A stretch of DNA of 64,000 bases from Allomuricauda sp. (GTDB lineage: Bacteria; Bacteroidota; Bacteroidia; Flavobacteriales; Flavobacteriaceae), in assembly GCF_002699205.1 (NCBI RefSeq), contig NZ_PABT01000023.1, positions 62,001-126,000 of the forward strand, in the 5' to 3' direction. Of this stretch, positions 38,299 through 49,560 are shown one piece after another. Under the pieces are notes generated by a model that saw nothing but the letters and a program-made list of their open reading frames with translations, did not search any database and was not told the DNA's origin. The translations under genes and the position numbers were made by a program. How positions within the stretch are numbered: position 1 is the first letter of the stretch; each line of letters starts with the position of its first letter.

Positions 38299-39495
38299 TT
38301 AGTTAACAGTACTGGGTTTGTAGCTGTTTAAAATACTGAGGATTTGGTCGCAACCTTCCTCAATTTCTTTCATGGAAATGGTCAAAGGAGGCGATATTCT
38401 CACCGCTTTGGGCTCGAACAACAACCAAAATAGTATCAAGCCTTTTTTAGCGGCCTCCAGTACCAAATAGTCGGCCACTTCCTTGCTCTCCATAATTGGG
38501 GCCAGCATCAATCCTTTGCCCCTTACTTCTTTTATCAAGGGGTGTTTCAATAGATTTCGGAACAGTTTTTCTTTTTCTAAAGCTTGCGGGATTATATCGG
38601 TTTCGGTAATTTCTTTTAACGTGGCCAAACTTGCCGAGGCAATCACGGGATTTCCCCCGAAAGTTGTAATGTGGCCAAATTTGGGATTATCCTTTAAATC
38701 GGACATCAGCTCCTTAGATGCAACAAATGCACCCACGGGCAGACCAGAGGCCATTCCTTTCCCAATGACCAGGATATCCGGCGTACAGTTATAATGTTCA
38801 AAAGCGAACAATTTGCCTGTTCGGCCAAAACCTGGTTGAATTTCGTCCAATACCAACAGGGCACCGACTTCGTCGCAACGTTTTCTGACTTTTTCGAGAT
38901 AACCGTTTTTGGGTAAAATAAATCCTGCACCACCTTGAACAGTCTCCAAAACAACGGCAGCGGTTTTTTCCGTGATGTTTTCCAGTTCTTCTTCCGAGTT
39001 GAACAGAATGGACCTAACATCTGGAATCAACGGACGGAAAGCACTTTTTCGTTCTTCAAGGCCCATAAGGCTCAAACTGCCCATTGTATTTCCGTGATAG
39101 GCGTTTTTGGCAGCTATTATTTGCGACCGCCCTGTATGTCGTCGGGCCAACTTTATAGCGCCTTCCATGGCTTCGGTCCCAGAATTCACCAAATAAGTTG
39201 TTTCCAGATTATCCGGAAGGAGGGAGGCCAAAAGCTTTGAAAATTCTACCGCGGGTTTTTGTATGTATTCGCCGTAGACCATAACGTGCATGTACTTGTC
39301 TACCTGTGTTTTAATGGCATCCACTACTTTAGGATGGCAATGTCCCAAACTGCACGCAGAAACTCCGGCCACAAAATCCAAATGCGCATTGCCATCTGTA
39401 TCATAAATGTAGCTTCCCTTGGCATGCGAAACTTCCAAGGCCAATGGATGGGGAGAGGTTTGGGCTTGGTATGTAAAAAAATCGTTCTTGGACAT
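38299..39495 (-). CDS. Class III PLP-dependent aminotransferase (aspartate aminotransferase/acetylornithine-type)
   Basis: NSGTEAMEGAIKLARRHTGR, LVLDEIQPGFGRTGKLFAFEHYNCTPDILVIGKGMASGLPVGA. Confidence 0.93.
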   Translation of the reverse strand: MSKNDFFTYQAQTSPHPLALEVSHAKGSYIYDTDGNAHLDFVAGVSACSLGHCHPKVVDAIKTQVDKYMHVMVYGEYIQKPAVEFSKLLASLLPDNLETTYLVNSGTEAMEGAIKLARRHTGRSQIIAAKNAYHGNTMGSLSLMGLEERKSAFRPLIPDVRSILFNSEEELENITEKTAAVVLETVQGGAGFILPKNGYLEKVRKRCDEVGALLVLDEIQPGFGRTGKLFAFEHYNCTPDILVIGKGMASGLPVGAFVASKELMSDLKDNPKFGHITTFGGNPVIASASLATLKEITETDIIPQALEKEKLFRNLLKHPLIKEVRGKGLMLAPIMESKEVADYLVLEAAKKGLILFWLLFEPKAVRISPPLTISMKEIEEGCDQILSILNSYKPSTVN

Positions 39496-39503
39496 TATGG
39501 GGT

Positions 39504-41198
39504 CTATTCTTTCTTTTTAAGAACCGTTTTTTTGGGTTTTACTGCTTTGGTATTGGGGGCATTTATAGGGTCGTTCTCATTGTTTTGGCGTTCATTTTCC
39601 TCTGCATCAATGTCAATGGGATTGTCTATGCCCCGAATTTTGACCAGCTCAATGTTGTTGTCGTCTTCATCAAAAATTTCATCCTTAGATCTTATCCGTT
39701 CATCGCCGCGCCAAACAAAACCTTTCAATTTTCGACTATCAACGGGCAAATCGGTTTCGGGAAATATATCACCATCAGGATTTACAAAAAAGGTAATATC
39801 CTCAATGTCATTATCGGCCATGAGCAATCGAATCTTACTGCATATGGTCTTGTCTATACCGATTAGCTCATCATCATCGTTATAGACATAATAAATGACC
39901 TCGGTGTTTTGCACCAAGTCGATGATCTTTAGTTCGTTCTCAATGAATTTACCAAAGAGGTTCTTGCCCTTGGCTTGATTGTACCCTGTTCCGCTGATGG
40001 TGTCCAGAGATATGATAAAGGCATTCTCTATCACTTTCAGGGAATCCAGTTTATCGGTTTCCATATCGGATATCAAGTGAATGCTGTCACCGGTAATCTG
40101 GTTGTCCACATTCCACAAGATAGGTTCTGTGATCAATTGGGTGATTCCGGTCCTTTCATCAAAATGGATGGAATCGCATTTGCCGCTCAAATCGGTTTTA
40201 TAGAATTTTGCATTATGGAATGCCCGTAGAATCCGCTCTTCCTCTTTTCCCGTAACCATTAGGGTATCCCCGTGCATGTAAAGCGAATCTTTTTCCACCA
40301 AACTGATGGAAACTGCCCTTTTGGTGGCAAAAACAGAATCTTTGGCTTTATGGACTTCGGCATAGTGTGCTTTGATCACCCCATTGTTGATGGTGTCCGT
40401 AATCTTGATGTTGTTGGTGGCCGAAGCAAATTCCGTAGCCTTGTCAAAATAGAGACTATCCCCTTCAATGATCTTGTTGTCGTAATCAATGCGTGTATTC
40501 TTGATGCCGTAGCCTTGTTCTATTTTGGTATCATAAAACCCACGTTCGCAATAAATTTTATATTCTTCCCCGGTTATTGTAGAGGGGCCGTACATATAAG
40601 CATTTTTGGAAGTGGTGTAATAATCCAATTGTTCGGAATCGATGATGTAATCCGGGTTGTCTATGTGTACGTTTCGCTGAAACTGATATTTTTTTGGGGT
40701 CATAAAATAAGTGCCGATCTTGCTGGTAAGCACATTGGCGGAATCCACTACTTTGCCCCCGGAGTTGTAGTACGCCTTTTGGTTTTCCCTGTCAAAATAA
40801 AGGGTGTCGGTGGTCAAGGTCATCTGGCCGTTTGTCAAATCCACATTTTCCCAAGCTTTGGCCAGTTTGGTATTTCCATCATAATCCATTTTACCACTGT
40901 TCATTTCAATGGAGTCCCCTTGTTGCAAACGAATATTGCCAATGGCCTTCAAACGGTTTTCTTTGGTATAAAATATGGCAACATCGCACCAAAGGTCAGC
41001 GCCTTGGTGTTCAAACTGTACTTGTCGCTCGTCATCCTTACTGAAAATGGATGCACCAGGAAACTGGGCCTCGTCTTTGGTGAAGTTGGCTCCGTAGACA
41101 ATGTTGATTTGTCTACTGCCTTCGGGCTGCTGTTCTTGGGCAAACGCTCCAAAAGCTATAAGAAATAGGATGAAAAATGAAATGCTTTTCAATTTCAT
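39504..41198 (-). CDS. OstA-like / LptA-related protein
   Basis: Signal peptide, repeated OstA motifs (DLWCDVAIFYTKENRLKAIGNIRLQQGDSIEMNSGKMDYDGNTKLAKAWENVDL). Confidence 0.88.
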   Translation of the reverse strand: MKLKSISFFILFLIAFGAFAQEQQPEGSRQINIVYGANFTKDEAQFPGASIFSKDDERQVQFEHQGADLWCDVAIFYTKENRLKAIGNIRLQQGDSIEMNSGKMDYDGNTKLAKAWENVDLTNGQMTLTTDTLYFDRENQKAYYNSGGKVVDSANVLTSKIGTYFMTPKKYQFQRNVHIDNPDYIIDSEQLDYYTTSKNAYMYGPSTITGEEYKIYCERGFYDTKIEQGYGIKNTRIDYDNKIIEGDSLYFDKATEFASATNNIKITDTINNGVIKAHYAEVHKAKDSVFATKRAVSISLVEKDSLYMHGDTLMVTGKEEERILRAFHNAKFYKTDLSGKCDSIHFDERTGITQLITEPILWNVDNQITGDSIHLISDMETDKLDSLKVIENAFIISLDTISGTGYNQAKGKNLFGKFIENELKIIDLVQNTEVIYYVYNDDDELIGIDKTICSKIRLLMADNDIEDITFFVNPDGDIFPETDLPVDSRKLKGFVWRGDERIRSKDEIFDEDDNNIELVKIRGIDNPIDIDAEENERQNNENDPINAPNTKAVKPKKTVLKKKE

Positions 41199-41519
41199 GA
41201 AATTTTGCCCAAAAGTAGGATTTTTAACCGAAGTGACGCATATTCATTTAGAAAGCTTTGGGAAATCAAAGTTGGCCAAGGGAAACTTGAAGATTGTCGT
41301 GATGCCCCCCATAGATGTGCAGGTGCGAAATGGATATGGATGTAATCTCAGCCTTAAAGGCACAAGGATTAGGTGTGACATATAATAAAATCGCCCGAAA
41401 AAATGGTAGCCACGACATGATTGCCGTTTGGTCACCAGTTTTTCCGAGCAATTTTAATGAACGATTATCGAAGGGGCCGTTTGATTCCCATATCGTTCAA
41501 ATTTTATTCCATAAAGGAA

Positions 41520-41999
41520 CTAATTGTTCAAAAATGCCGAGTACATCCAAACCAATTTTTCCTGCTCACGGATATAGTCGCTCATAAGGGCATTGGTACC
41601 TTCATCGTTGGAATCGCTGGCCATTTCCAAAAGTTCCCTTTCCAAAGGAAGAAGCACTTCGTAGCCGTCCAAGATTGCCTGTACCGCTTCCCTGCCACTT
41701 GATACATTTTTTGCAGCTTTGATTTTGGACAGTTCTGAATAATCGGCATAGTTGTGCAATGGCGTAAAGCCCAAGGTTAAAATTCTTTCCGCAATTTCAT
41801 CGATTTTCACCAAGGAATCGTTGTAGAGTTCTTCAAATTTCGCATGTAGCTCAAAAAACTTTTCGCCTTTGATGTTCCAATGGAACCCACGGGCGTTCAT
41901 GTAAAATATCTGATAGTTTGCCAAGAGCTCATTGAGTTTGTCCGATAAGTCTTTTGATGCTTTATTGTCGAGTCCTATTTGATTAAGTTTATCTGTCAT
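41520..41999 (-). CDS. dps: DNA starvation/stationary phase protection protein Dps
   Basis: LNELLANYQIFYMNARGFHWNIKGEKFFELHAKFEELYNDSLVKIDEIAERILTLG. Confidence 0.95.
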   Translation of the reverse strand: MTDKLNQIGLDNKASKDLSDKLNELLANYQIFYMNARGFHWNIKGEKFFELHAKFEELYNDSLVKIDEIAERILTLGFTPLHNYADYSELSKIKAAKNVSSGREAVQAILDGYEVLLPLERELLEMASDSNDEGTNALMSDYIREQEKLVWMYSAFLNN

Positions 42000-42084
42000 G
42001 GTTTCTTATTTTAAGTTGATATAAAGATAAGGAATAAGCGATTTGTGTATAGTGATATGAATCACATTGGACTGTTGTGATAAA

Positions 42085-44199
42085 TCAATCATTTTTTTTG
42101 ATCAGGCTAATGGCAAATCCTCCGCCTTCAGCCATTTGGACCGTTATAGAGGAATCTTTGCCAATATCAAGGTTCTCAATGGTAATGGCCGTCGGATTGT
42201 TTTTGTAATGGGCATCTTCCGCATCTTTATAAATGATGGCTTCGTAGTCCACTCCATCATCCAAAAAATCAAAATCAATCGTAATTTCCCTAGAGTTTTC
42301 ATCCGTAATCCCACCAACGAACCAATTACCTGTTCCTCTTTCTTTTCTGGCAATGGTTACATAGTCCCCAACTTCTCCGTTCAATACTTTGGACTTGTCC
42401 CAATCGACCCCGACATCCCTGATAAATTGGAAAGCTGGTTGGTTTTCATAGTTTTCGGGCAGGTCGCATGCCATTTGAACGGGACTATAAATGACTACAT
42501 ATAAGGCCAATTGTTGGGCAATGGTGGTGCTGACCCGGTTGTTTTCTTTTGTGGGCAGTTCAATATCGAAAACACCGGGCGTAAAATCTATTGGCCCGGC
42601 CAACATGCGGGTAAATGCCACAATGGGCAAATGTTCCGGTGGATTGCCACCATCGGCCGACCATGCATTGAACTCTTGTCCCCGTAATCCTTCACGGGCA
42701 ATCGCATTGGGGTAGGTCCTTCGTATCCCAGTTGCCTTTATGGGCTCGTGGGCGTTTATCGCAACGTTGTATTTGGCCGCGGTCTCCAGTACTTTTCTGT
42801 AATGGTTGACCATCCATTGCCCGTGGTGATATTCCCCTTTCGGAATAATTTTGCCTACATACCCGGTTTTGACGGAATGTATGCCCAATTTGTTCATTAA
42901 CTGGTATGCTGTATCCAATTGTTGCTCATATGTTCTTGGTGCCGCAGAGGTTTCGTGGTGCATGATTATCTCCACGCCCTTTTCTTTGGCGTATTTGTTC
43001 AGACCTTCCAAATCATAATCCGGGTAAGGTGTGACAAAATCGAAAACACCTTCCCGGTCTTCAAAACCTATCCAATGTTCCCAACCAGTGTTCCAACCTT
43101 CCACCAAAACTCCCTTGATATTGTTTTTGGCGGCAAAATCAATATATCTTTTCGTATTCTCCGTTGTTGCCCCGTGCTTGCCCGTTGGTTTGGCATCTTC
43201 CGTAAATGTGTTCATGTCTTGGGAACCTGCATAATCCCAAGTGGATTTACCGAGGTGCATTTCCCACCAAATACCAACATACTTTTTAGGTTCGAACCAA
43301 CTTACATCTCCCAATTTGTTGGGCTCGTTGAGATTGACGATTAGTTTGGACTCGATAAGGTCACCTGCCTTGTCCGCAATTTGGATGGTTCTCCAAGGCG
43401 TTTTAAAGGGAAGTTCTCGTTTTACTTTGTAACCCGTTCTGCCAGAGCCCACCAATTCACTTGTCAACAACAAGGATTCATTGTCCACTTTTAGCGTCAT
43501 TCCGGCGTAATCCGTGAGATTGGCTTCGTGGAAGCTTAAATGAAGGCCATCTTCGCCGCGCATGGTCACCGGGGTATTTACTGCATTTTCAGGGATATAT
43601 GTTTGGGCCAGGTCGGCATTGTTCCGTTTGGAAATGGCATCTATTTCCGAAACCTTGGTAGTGTTGTACAAATGCTCATAAATATCCCAATCCCCGGGAA
43701 TCCACCAAGATGTGTAATCCTCTGTGAGTTGAAATTCGGTGTTTTCATCCATGATGATGATACTGTCGATCCCTTGCTGTGGTAAAAATTCGTAACGGAA
43801 CCCAATACCATCATCATAAGCCCTAAAATAGATGTTGAACTTACGGTTGGGAGCAACTGTTTCTTCAAGCTCAACGACCAATTCATTATAATGGTTTACC
43901 ACTTCTTTTTGTTCGCCCCAAGGCATTTCCCAAGTTTCATTGACCGTGTTTGTGGTTGAGTTGATGATATTGAGATTTGATTTCAACGAATTTTGGTCCT
44001 TGAAATCAAAACTCATGGAAGAGGAATCAATAACGATTTTATTATTATGGTGCACTAGATAATGGGGTGCACCTTCTTCGGACAAATAGAACTCGATGGA
44101 ATTTGACCCATTTGGTGATGAAACCGTCAATTGGGCAGTCTCCTTGGTACAGGAAATGATACATCCCATTAAAAATAGAAGGGTAAATGTTTTGTTCAT
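42085..44199 (-). CDS. Glycoside hydrolase family 97, inverting (SusB-like)
   Basis: GVLVEGWNTGWEHWIGFEDREGVFDFVTPYPDYDLEGLNKYAKEKGVEIIMHHETSAAPRTYEQQLDTAYQLMNKLGIHSVKTGYVGKIIPKGEYHHGQWMVNHY...NAHEPIKATGIRRTYPN. Confidence 0.94.
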   Translation of the reverse strand: MNKTFTLLFLMGCIISCTKETAQLTVSSPNGSNSIEFYLSEEGAPHYLVHHNNKIVIDSSSMSFDFKDQNSLKSNLNIINSTTNTVNETWEMPWGEQKEVVNHYNELVVELEETVAPNRKFNIYFRAYDDGIGFRYEFLPQQGIDSIIIMDENTEFQLTEDYTSWWIPGDWDIYEHLYNTTKVSEIDAISKRNNADLAQTYIPENAVNTPVTMRGEDGLHLSFHEANLTDYAGMTLKVDNESLLLTSELVGSGRTGYKVKRELPFKTPWRTIQIADKAGDLIESKLIVNLNEPNKLGDVSWFEPKKYVGIWWEMHLGKSTWDYAGSQDMNTFTEDAKPTGKHGATTENTKRYIDFAAKNNIKGVLVEGWNTGWEHWIGFEDREGVFDFVTPYPDYDLEGLNKYAKEKGVEIIMHHETSAAPRTYEQQLDTAYQLMNKLGIHSVKTGYVGKIIPKGEYHHGQWMVNHYRKVLETAAKYNVAINAHEPIKATGIRRTYPNAIAREGLRGQEFNAWSADGGNPPEHLPIVAFTRMLAGPIDFTPGVFDIELPTKENNRVSTTIAQQLALYVVIYSPVQMACDLPENYENQPAFQFIRDVGVDWDKSKVLNGEVGDYVTIARKERGTGNWFVGGITDENSREITIDFDFLDDGVDYEAIIYKDAEDAHYKNNPTAITIENLDIGKDSSITVQMAEGGGFAISLIKKND

Positions 44200-44298
44200 G
44201 ATATTGGTTTAGAGTCAATTAATTTTTTGCAGTAAGCTAATCTCCCGAATTGGAAATCGGGTACAAAAGTTACTGAAAAATGAACAAAAAACCGAGGC

Positions 44299-45567
44299 TT
44301 ATCTATGGATTGTTTGGAGCCTATCGGGACCTACGGAAACTATCTTTATGGGCACATTCAATTGTTTTTCCAAAAACGCGATATACTCATTTAGGGATTC
44401 AGGCAATTCTTCCTCTTTTGTGAGTTTTGTGAGGTCTTTGCTCCAACCTTTCATTTCGGTGTAAACTGGAGTTACATATTCCTCGTCAATATTATAGGGC
44501 AAGTGCTGAATTTCTTCTCCCTTGTACTTGTAGGAGGTGCAGACCTTGATAGTGTCAAAACCGCTCAGGACATCGGCCTTCATCATCATCAGTTCGGTTA
44601 CCCCATTGATTTGAACGGCATATTTCAAGGCTACCAAATCTAGCCATCCACAACGCCTTGGTCTTCCTGTGGTTGCCCCAAACTCTTTGCCTACATTTGC
44701 CATGGTGGCTCCATCCTCATCAAAAAGCTCGGTAGGGAAGGGGCCACTGCCGACCCGCGTAGTGTATGCTTTGAATATTCCCAGAACCCTTTCAATTTTA
44801 TTGGGGGCCACGCCCAATCCGGTACATGCCCCGGCTGCTGTGGTATTGGATGATGTGACGAACGGATAGGTCCCAAAATCGATATCCAACAAAGAGCCTT
44901 GGGCGCCTTCGGCCAAAATCTTTTTGCCTTCGGACTGTGCCTTGAAAATATATTCTTCGCTGTCAATGAAGGTCAGTTTTTTGAGTGTTTCCACACCTTC
45001 GTAAAATTCTGCCTCCAATTCATCGAGGTTGTATTGAATGTCTACATCATAAAAACCGATCATGGCCTCATGTTTATCGGCCAAGGCACGATATTTTGTT
45101 TTCCAGTCCTCGAATTCCAAATCCCCGACACGCATACCATTACGACCTGTTTTGTCCATATAAGTGGGGCCAATACCTTTTAGGGTGGAGCCTATTTTTG
45201 CTTTTCCCTTTGACGCTTCGGAAGCGGCATCCAACAAGCGGTGCGTAGGTAGGATCAGATGGGCTTTACGTGAAATGAAGAGCTTGGATTCGATATCGAT
45301 ATTGAATTTCTCCAAATTGTCCAGTTCTTTCTTGAAGATTACGGGGTCTATCACCACTCCGTTACCAACAATATTAATGGCGTTTTTATGAAAAATCCCT
45401 GAAGGAATTGTATGCAAAACGTGTTTTATGCCATCAAACTCTAAGGTATGTCCTGCATTTGGGCCTCCTTGAAATCGGGCGATAATATCGTATTCCTTGG
45501 TAAGTACATCAACAATTTTTCCTTTTCCTTCGTCTCCCCATTGGAGTCCAAGCAATAAATCTACCAT
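44299..45567 (-). CDS. purA: Adenylosuccinate synthase
   Basis: VDLLLGLQWGDEGKGKIVDVL, GGPNAGHTLEFDGIKHVLHTIPSGI, GCTGLGVAPN-type motifs. Confidence 0.97.
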   Translation of the reverse strand: MVDLLLGLQWGDEGKGKIVDVLTKEYDIIARFQGGPNAGHTLEFDGIKHVLHTIPSGIFHKNAINIVGNGVVIDPVIFKKELDNLEKFNIDIESKLFISRKAHLILPTHRLLDAASEASKGKAKIGSTLKGIGPTYMDKTGRNGMRVGDLEFEDWKTKYRALADKHEAMIGFYDVDIQYNLDELEAEFYEGVETLKKLTFIDSEEYIFKAQSEGKKILAEGAQGSLLDIDFGTYPFVTSSNTTAAGACTGLGVAPNKIERVLGIFKAYTTRVGSGPFPTELFDEDGATMANVGKEFGATTGRPRRCGWLDLVALKYAVQINGVTELMMMKADVLSGFDTIKVCTSYKYKGEEIQHLPYNIDEEYVTPVYTEMKGWSKDLTKLTKEEELPESLNEYIAFLEKQLNVPIKIVSVGPDRLQTIHR

Positions 45568-45579
45568 GTAATGTTCGGG

Positions 45580-46047
45580 TTATTCGGTTAGGTTTTTTTC
45601 TTTGTTTCGGGTTCCGTAGAAATATAATGAGTGATTGTTGATCTTAATGTCAAAAACCTCCTCAATGGTTTTTTTGATGGATTGTATGCGCGGGTCACAA
45701 AATTCCACTACTTCGCCCGTATCAGTAAGTATAACATGGTCATGTTGACGGTCAAAATATGACTTCTCATACTGGGCTTGGTTTTTGCCGAACTGGTGTT
45801 TGCGTACCAGTTTGCTCTCCAACAAAAGTTCAATGGTATTGTAGAGCGTGGCACGGCTCACCCTATAGTTCTTTGTTTTCATTTTGATGTAAAGGGATTC
45901 TACGTCAAAATGATCGTCACTATTGTAGATTTCCTGTAAAATGGCGTATCGTTCAGGGGTTTTGCGGTGTCCTTTTTCCTCAAGGAAAGCGGTGAACACG
46001 TTTTTTACGATCTCCTGATTTTTATTGTTTCCCATGACTTTCTGCAT
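45580..46047 (-). CDS. Fur family transcriptional regulator
   Basis: [84 protein letters not shown]. Confidence 0.92.
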   Translation of the reverse strand: MQKVMGNNKNQEIVKNVFTAFLEEKGHRKTPERYAILQEIYNSDDHFDVESLYIKMKTKNYRVSRATLYNTIELLLESKLVRKHQFGKNQAQYEKSYFDRQHDHVILTDTGEVVEFCDPRIQSIKKTIEEVFDIKINNHSLYFYGTRNKEKNLTE

Positions 46048-46075
46048 AGCTAATGCACAAAGGTACAGTTTAAAA

Positions 46076-48280
46076 TTAAATTCTTGTCACTTTATCTATC
46101 CCTTCGACCTGTTTTAAACGGTTCATCAATTTTTTAAGGATGTTGTTGTTTTTGACGACCAGGGTTATCTTTCCCTTGAAAGTCCCTCCATCGGCACTAA
46201 AGTTGAGGTTCCGCATGTTCACGTGCATATTTTCGGAGATGATCTTGGTAATGTCCTTTACCAATCCCATATTGTCAATTCCCGTGATTTGGATATCCAC
46301 CGAAAATTCTTCTTGTGACGAATCTATCCATTTTGCACTAATGATTCGATAGGCATAATTGGATTGAAGGGAAATGGCGTTGGGACAATTCTTTTTGTGG
46401 ACCTTGATACCATCGTTCACACTTACAAATCCAAAAACTTCATCTCCAGGAATGGGATTGCAACATTGTGACAATTTATAGTTTAACCTTTCTTCTTCTT
46501 TTCCAAATACAAGAAGGTCATATTTTGTGGTGATCTCATTTTTGTCAACATCTTTGGGAACAGGTGTCTTACGGATTCTGTTCTTAAAGAAATTGATAAA
46601 TGCATTGTGATAGGAGGAAGCAAAATCTTTAAGCTTGTCATTGTCGATTACCCCAATACCGACCCTGTAAAAAAGGTCCAAACTTGTCTTCAATTTGAAG
46701 AATGTGACCAATTTGTTGATGGTATCCTCGTTCAGGTTTATTTTTTGGGCCTTGAGTTTTCGGCGCAGGATTTCCTTTCCTTCGGCGGCAATCTCTTTTT
46801 TCTCTTCACTGAGCGATGATTTGATTTTGGAACGAGCTCGTGCCGTTTGCGCGTAATCCAACCAACTTTGGGTAGGTTTGGCACTTTCCGAGGTAATGAT
46901 TTCTACTTGGTCACCACTTTGGAGTACGGTTCCCAGGGGAACCAATTTACCGTTTACCTTAACGCCGCGGGTCTTCATACCTATTTCAGTATGTATGTTG
47001 AACGCAAAATCCAGCGCCGTTGCACCCTTTGGCATCGATTTTAGGTCACCTTTTGGTGTAAACACGAATATTTCCTTGGAATAGAGGTTGAGTTTGAACT
47101 CTTCCACAAAATCCACAGCGTTGCCGTTGGAGTTTTCCAGAGCCTCTTGAAGCTTGTTCAGCCATTCTTCTATTCCCTGTTCCTTTTGCTCTCCATGTTT
47201 GTATTTGAAGTGTGCAGCGTAGCCTTTTTCCGCAATTTCGTGCATGCGCTCGCTTCGAATCTGTACCTCCACCCATTTTCCTTTGGGGCCCATTACCGTA
47301 ATGTGGAGCGCTTCGTAACCAGTGGATTTTGGAGAGGTGATCCAATCCCGCAATCGGATAGGATTGGGGGTGAAGTGATCGGTGACAATGGAGTATATTT
47401 TCCAAGCAAGGAACTTTTCGTTCTTGCGATCGGATTTGTAAATGATTCGAATTGCGAACTTATCGTAGACCTCATCAAAGGTTACATTTTGGGTCTTCAT
47501 CTTTTTACGGATGGAGTAGATGGATTTCATCCTTCCCTTGATGTAATAGTTAAGGCCCTCTTTATCCAAGGAGGTTCTGATCACATTGGCGAAATCCTCT
47601 ATGTAGGCCAGGCTTTCTTCTTCGGTATCCTCAATTTTGGCCTGAATATCATTAAATACTTCGGGCTCCGTGTATTTTAACGAAAGGTCCTCCAAATGTG
47701 TTTTGATATTGTAAAGCCCAATTCTGTGGGCAAGGGGAGCATAGATATAAAGGGTCTCCGAAGCTATCTTTACCTGCTTGTGCTCTGGCATGGAATCCAT
47801 GGTGAGCATATTGTGGTAACGGTCCGCGATCTTAATGATGATCACCCGGACATCGTCATGTAGGGTCAGCAACATTTTTCTGAAGTTCTCCGCTTGCTGA
47901 CTTATGTCCTTATCCTTTTTAAGGTGGGCAATCTTGGTTAGTCCATCCACAATTCGGGCAACGGTCTCGCCGAACATACGCTCAATGTCATCCAAGGTAT
48001 AGGGTGTGTCCTCCACTACGTCATGGAGCAGGGCAGAAGCAATGGAAACGGCATCAAGGCCGATTTCCGAAGCTACAATCTTGGCCACGGCAATAGGGTG
48101 GAAAATATAAGCTTCCCCAGATTTTCGACGTTGGTCTTTATGGGCATCCACGGCCACGTCAAAGGCAGAACGAATCAACTTCTTGTCCTCATCCGTCAAC
48201 GTTTGGTAGCTAATGCGAAGTAATTCTTTGTACTGCTTCGCAATCTCCTTGTTCTCTTTTTCAATAGCAGCCTCTGTCAT
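46076..48280 (-). CDS. RelA/SpoT family bifunctional (p)ppGpp synthetase/hydrolase
   Basis: HD domain ([22 protein letters not shown]), synthetase region, TGS ([31 protein letters not shown]), C-terminal ACT. Confidence 0.96.
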   Translation of the reverse strand: MTEAAIEKENKEIAKQYKELLRISYQTLTDEDKKLIRSAFDVAVDAHKDQRRKSGEAYIFHPIAVAKIVASEIGLDAVSIASALLHDVVEDTPYTLDDIERMFGETVARIVDGLTKIAHLKKDKDISQQAENFRKMLLTLHDDVRVIIIKIADRYHNMLTMDSMPEHKQVKIASETLYIYAPLAHRIGLYNIKTHLEDLSLKYTEPEVFNDIQAKIEDTEEESLAYIEDFANVIRTSLDKEGLNYYIKGRMKSIYSIRKKMKTQNVTFDEVYDKFAIRIIYKSDRKNEKFLAWKIYSIVTDHFTPNPIRLRDWITSPKSTGYEALHITVMGPKGKWVEVQIRSERMHEIAEKGYAAHFKYKHGEQKEQGIEEWLNKLQEALENSNGNAVDFVEEFKLNLYSKEIFVFTPKGDLKSMPKGATALDFAFNIHTEIGMKTRGVKVNGKLVPLGTVLQSGDQVEIITSESAKPTQSWLDYAQTARARSKIKSSLSEEKKEIAAEGKEILRRKLKAQKINLNEDTINKLVTFFKLKTSLDLFYRVGIGVIDNDKLKDFASSYHNAFINFFKNRIRKTPVPKDVDKNEITTKYDLLVFGKEEERLNYKLSQCCNPIPGDEVFGFVSVNDGIKVHKKNCPNAISLQSNYAYRIISAKWIDSSQEEFSVDIQITGIDNMGLVKDITKIISENMHVNMRNLNFSADGGTFKGKITLVVKNNNILKKLMNRLKQVEGIDKVTRI

Positions 48281-48324
48281 AGTATATTAAATTTACTACA
48301 ATCTTATAATCTAAACAACAAAAT

Positions 48325-49557
48325 CTATGCCTTTAAGTTTCTGATGCGTTCTACCAGTGGTGGATGTGAGTAGTGGACAAAAACATAGGCAGGGTGAGGG
48401 GTCAGGTTGCTCAAGCTTTTTCTGGACAACTTTTTTAAGGAGGAAATCAAAGGTGCTGCCGCAAAAGTGGTCTTGGCAAAATCATCGGCCTGGAACTCGA
48501 ACTTCCTCGATAAGTAGTTCATGATCAATCCTGTAATTTCTGATATGGGACTGTACAAAAGGGCGAACCCTACCAAAGCGGCATGAAAACTAGGGGTGGA
48601 AACGCCAATGGCCAACGAAATTTCTGGATGATTGATGAACAAGGATAGAATATACAAGGTTAAACCGGTTGTCAACAGGGAAACGATAAGATTGACGATT
48701 ATATGTTTGCGTTTATAATGACCTACTTCGTGTGCCAAAACCGCGACAATTTCATCTTCGGTCAGATCATTGATCAATGTATCAAAAAGTGTGATGCGTT
48801 TTTCCTTTCCGAATCCTGAGAAATATGCATTTGCCTTAGTGGATCGTTTGGAACCATCTATCACAAAAATATTTTGGAGCTCAAAACCTACTTTTTGGGC
48901 ATAGTTTTCAATAGCACTTTTTAAGCTTCCATCCTGTAAGGGGGTTTGTTTATTGAAAATAGGGACAATAAGGCGGCTATAAAATAAGTTGATAAAAAGG
49001 ATCACCCCCGAAACCATGGCCCACGCATAGATCCAAAAATTGGGTCCAGTGGATTGATAAAATAGCATAAAGAGCGTCAAAATACCTCCCCCCAGGATAA
49101 CGGTAAGGATGGCTCCTTTCAGTTTATCCGATAAAAAGGTGGATTTAGTGGTTTTGTTGAATCCATACTTTTCCTCGATAACGAAGGTTCGGTAATAGGA
49201 GAATGGTAGCCCCAAAACAGCACTTCCAAGCATAATGATTCCGAAGAAAATCAAAGCCATTGGAATGGTACTTTCCGTAATGGAGCGTGTGAGTTGGTCC
49301 ACCCACTCAAAACCTCCGAACCAGAGGAAACAAATGGTTGCCACCAGTGAGAATCCGTCGGAAATCAACCCGAATTTATAATTCGTTTTTTTGTATTGCT
49401 GTGATTTTTGATACTCGTTTTCATCAAAAACATCGGCGAGCTCTGAGGGTAGAGTGGATTTGAACCACTTGGCATTCAGGTACTCCAAATACTGGTGGGC
49501 CAAATATTGGACCACAAGGATGGCCAGTATAACAAAAAATAGTGAATTTTTTTCCAT
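48325..49557 (-). CDS. M48 family metallopeptidase (Ste24-like)
   Basis: Multiple TM; IVAVLAHEVGHYKRKHI HExxH; FEFQADDFAKTTF. Confidence 0.94.
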   Translation of the reverse strand: MEKNSLFFVILAILVVQYLAHQYLEYLNAKWFKSTLPSELADVFDENEYQKSQQYKKTNYKFGLISDGFSLVATICFLWFGGFEWVDQLTRSITESTIPMALIFFGIIMLGSAVLGLPFSYYRTFVIEEKYGFNKTTKSTFLSDKLKGAILTVILGGGILTLFMLFYQSTGPNFWIYAWAMVSGVILFINLFYSRLIVPIFNKQTPLQDGSLKSAIENYAQKVGFELQNIFVIDGSKRSTKANAYFSGFGKEKRITLFDTLINDLTEDEIVAVLAHEVGHYKRKHIIVNLIVSLLTTGLTLYILSLFINHPEISLAIGVSTPSFHAALVGFALLYSPISEITGLIMNYLSRKFEFQADDFAKTTFAAAPLISSLKKLSRKSLSNLTPHPAYVFVHYSHPPLVERIRNLKA

Positions 49558-49560
49558 AGC

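Noticed and set aside
40272-41168. 298-aa + strand ORF antisense to the OstA-like gene
   Set aside because: Exactly antisense to a well-supported gene; composition (hydrophobic V/I/F/G-rich) is typical of the complementary strand of beta-rich coding DNA; no recognisable motif.
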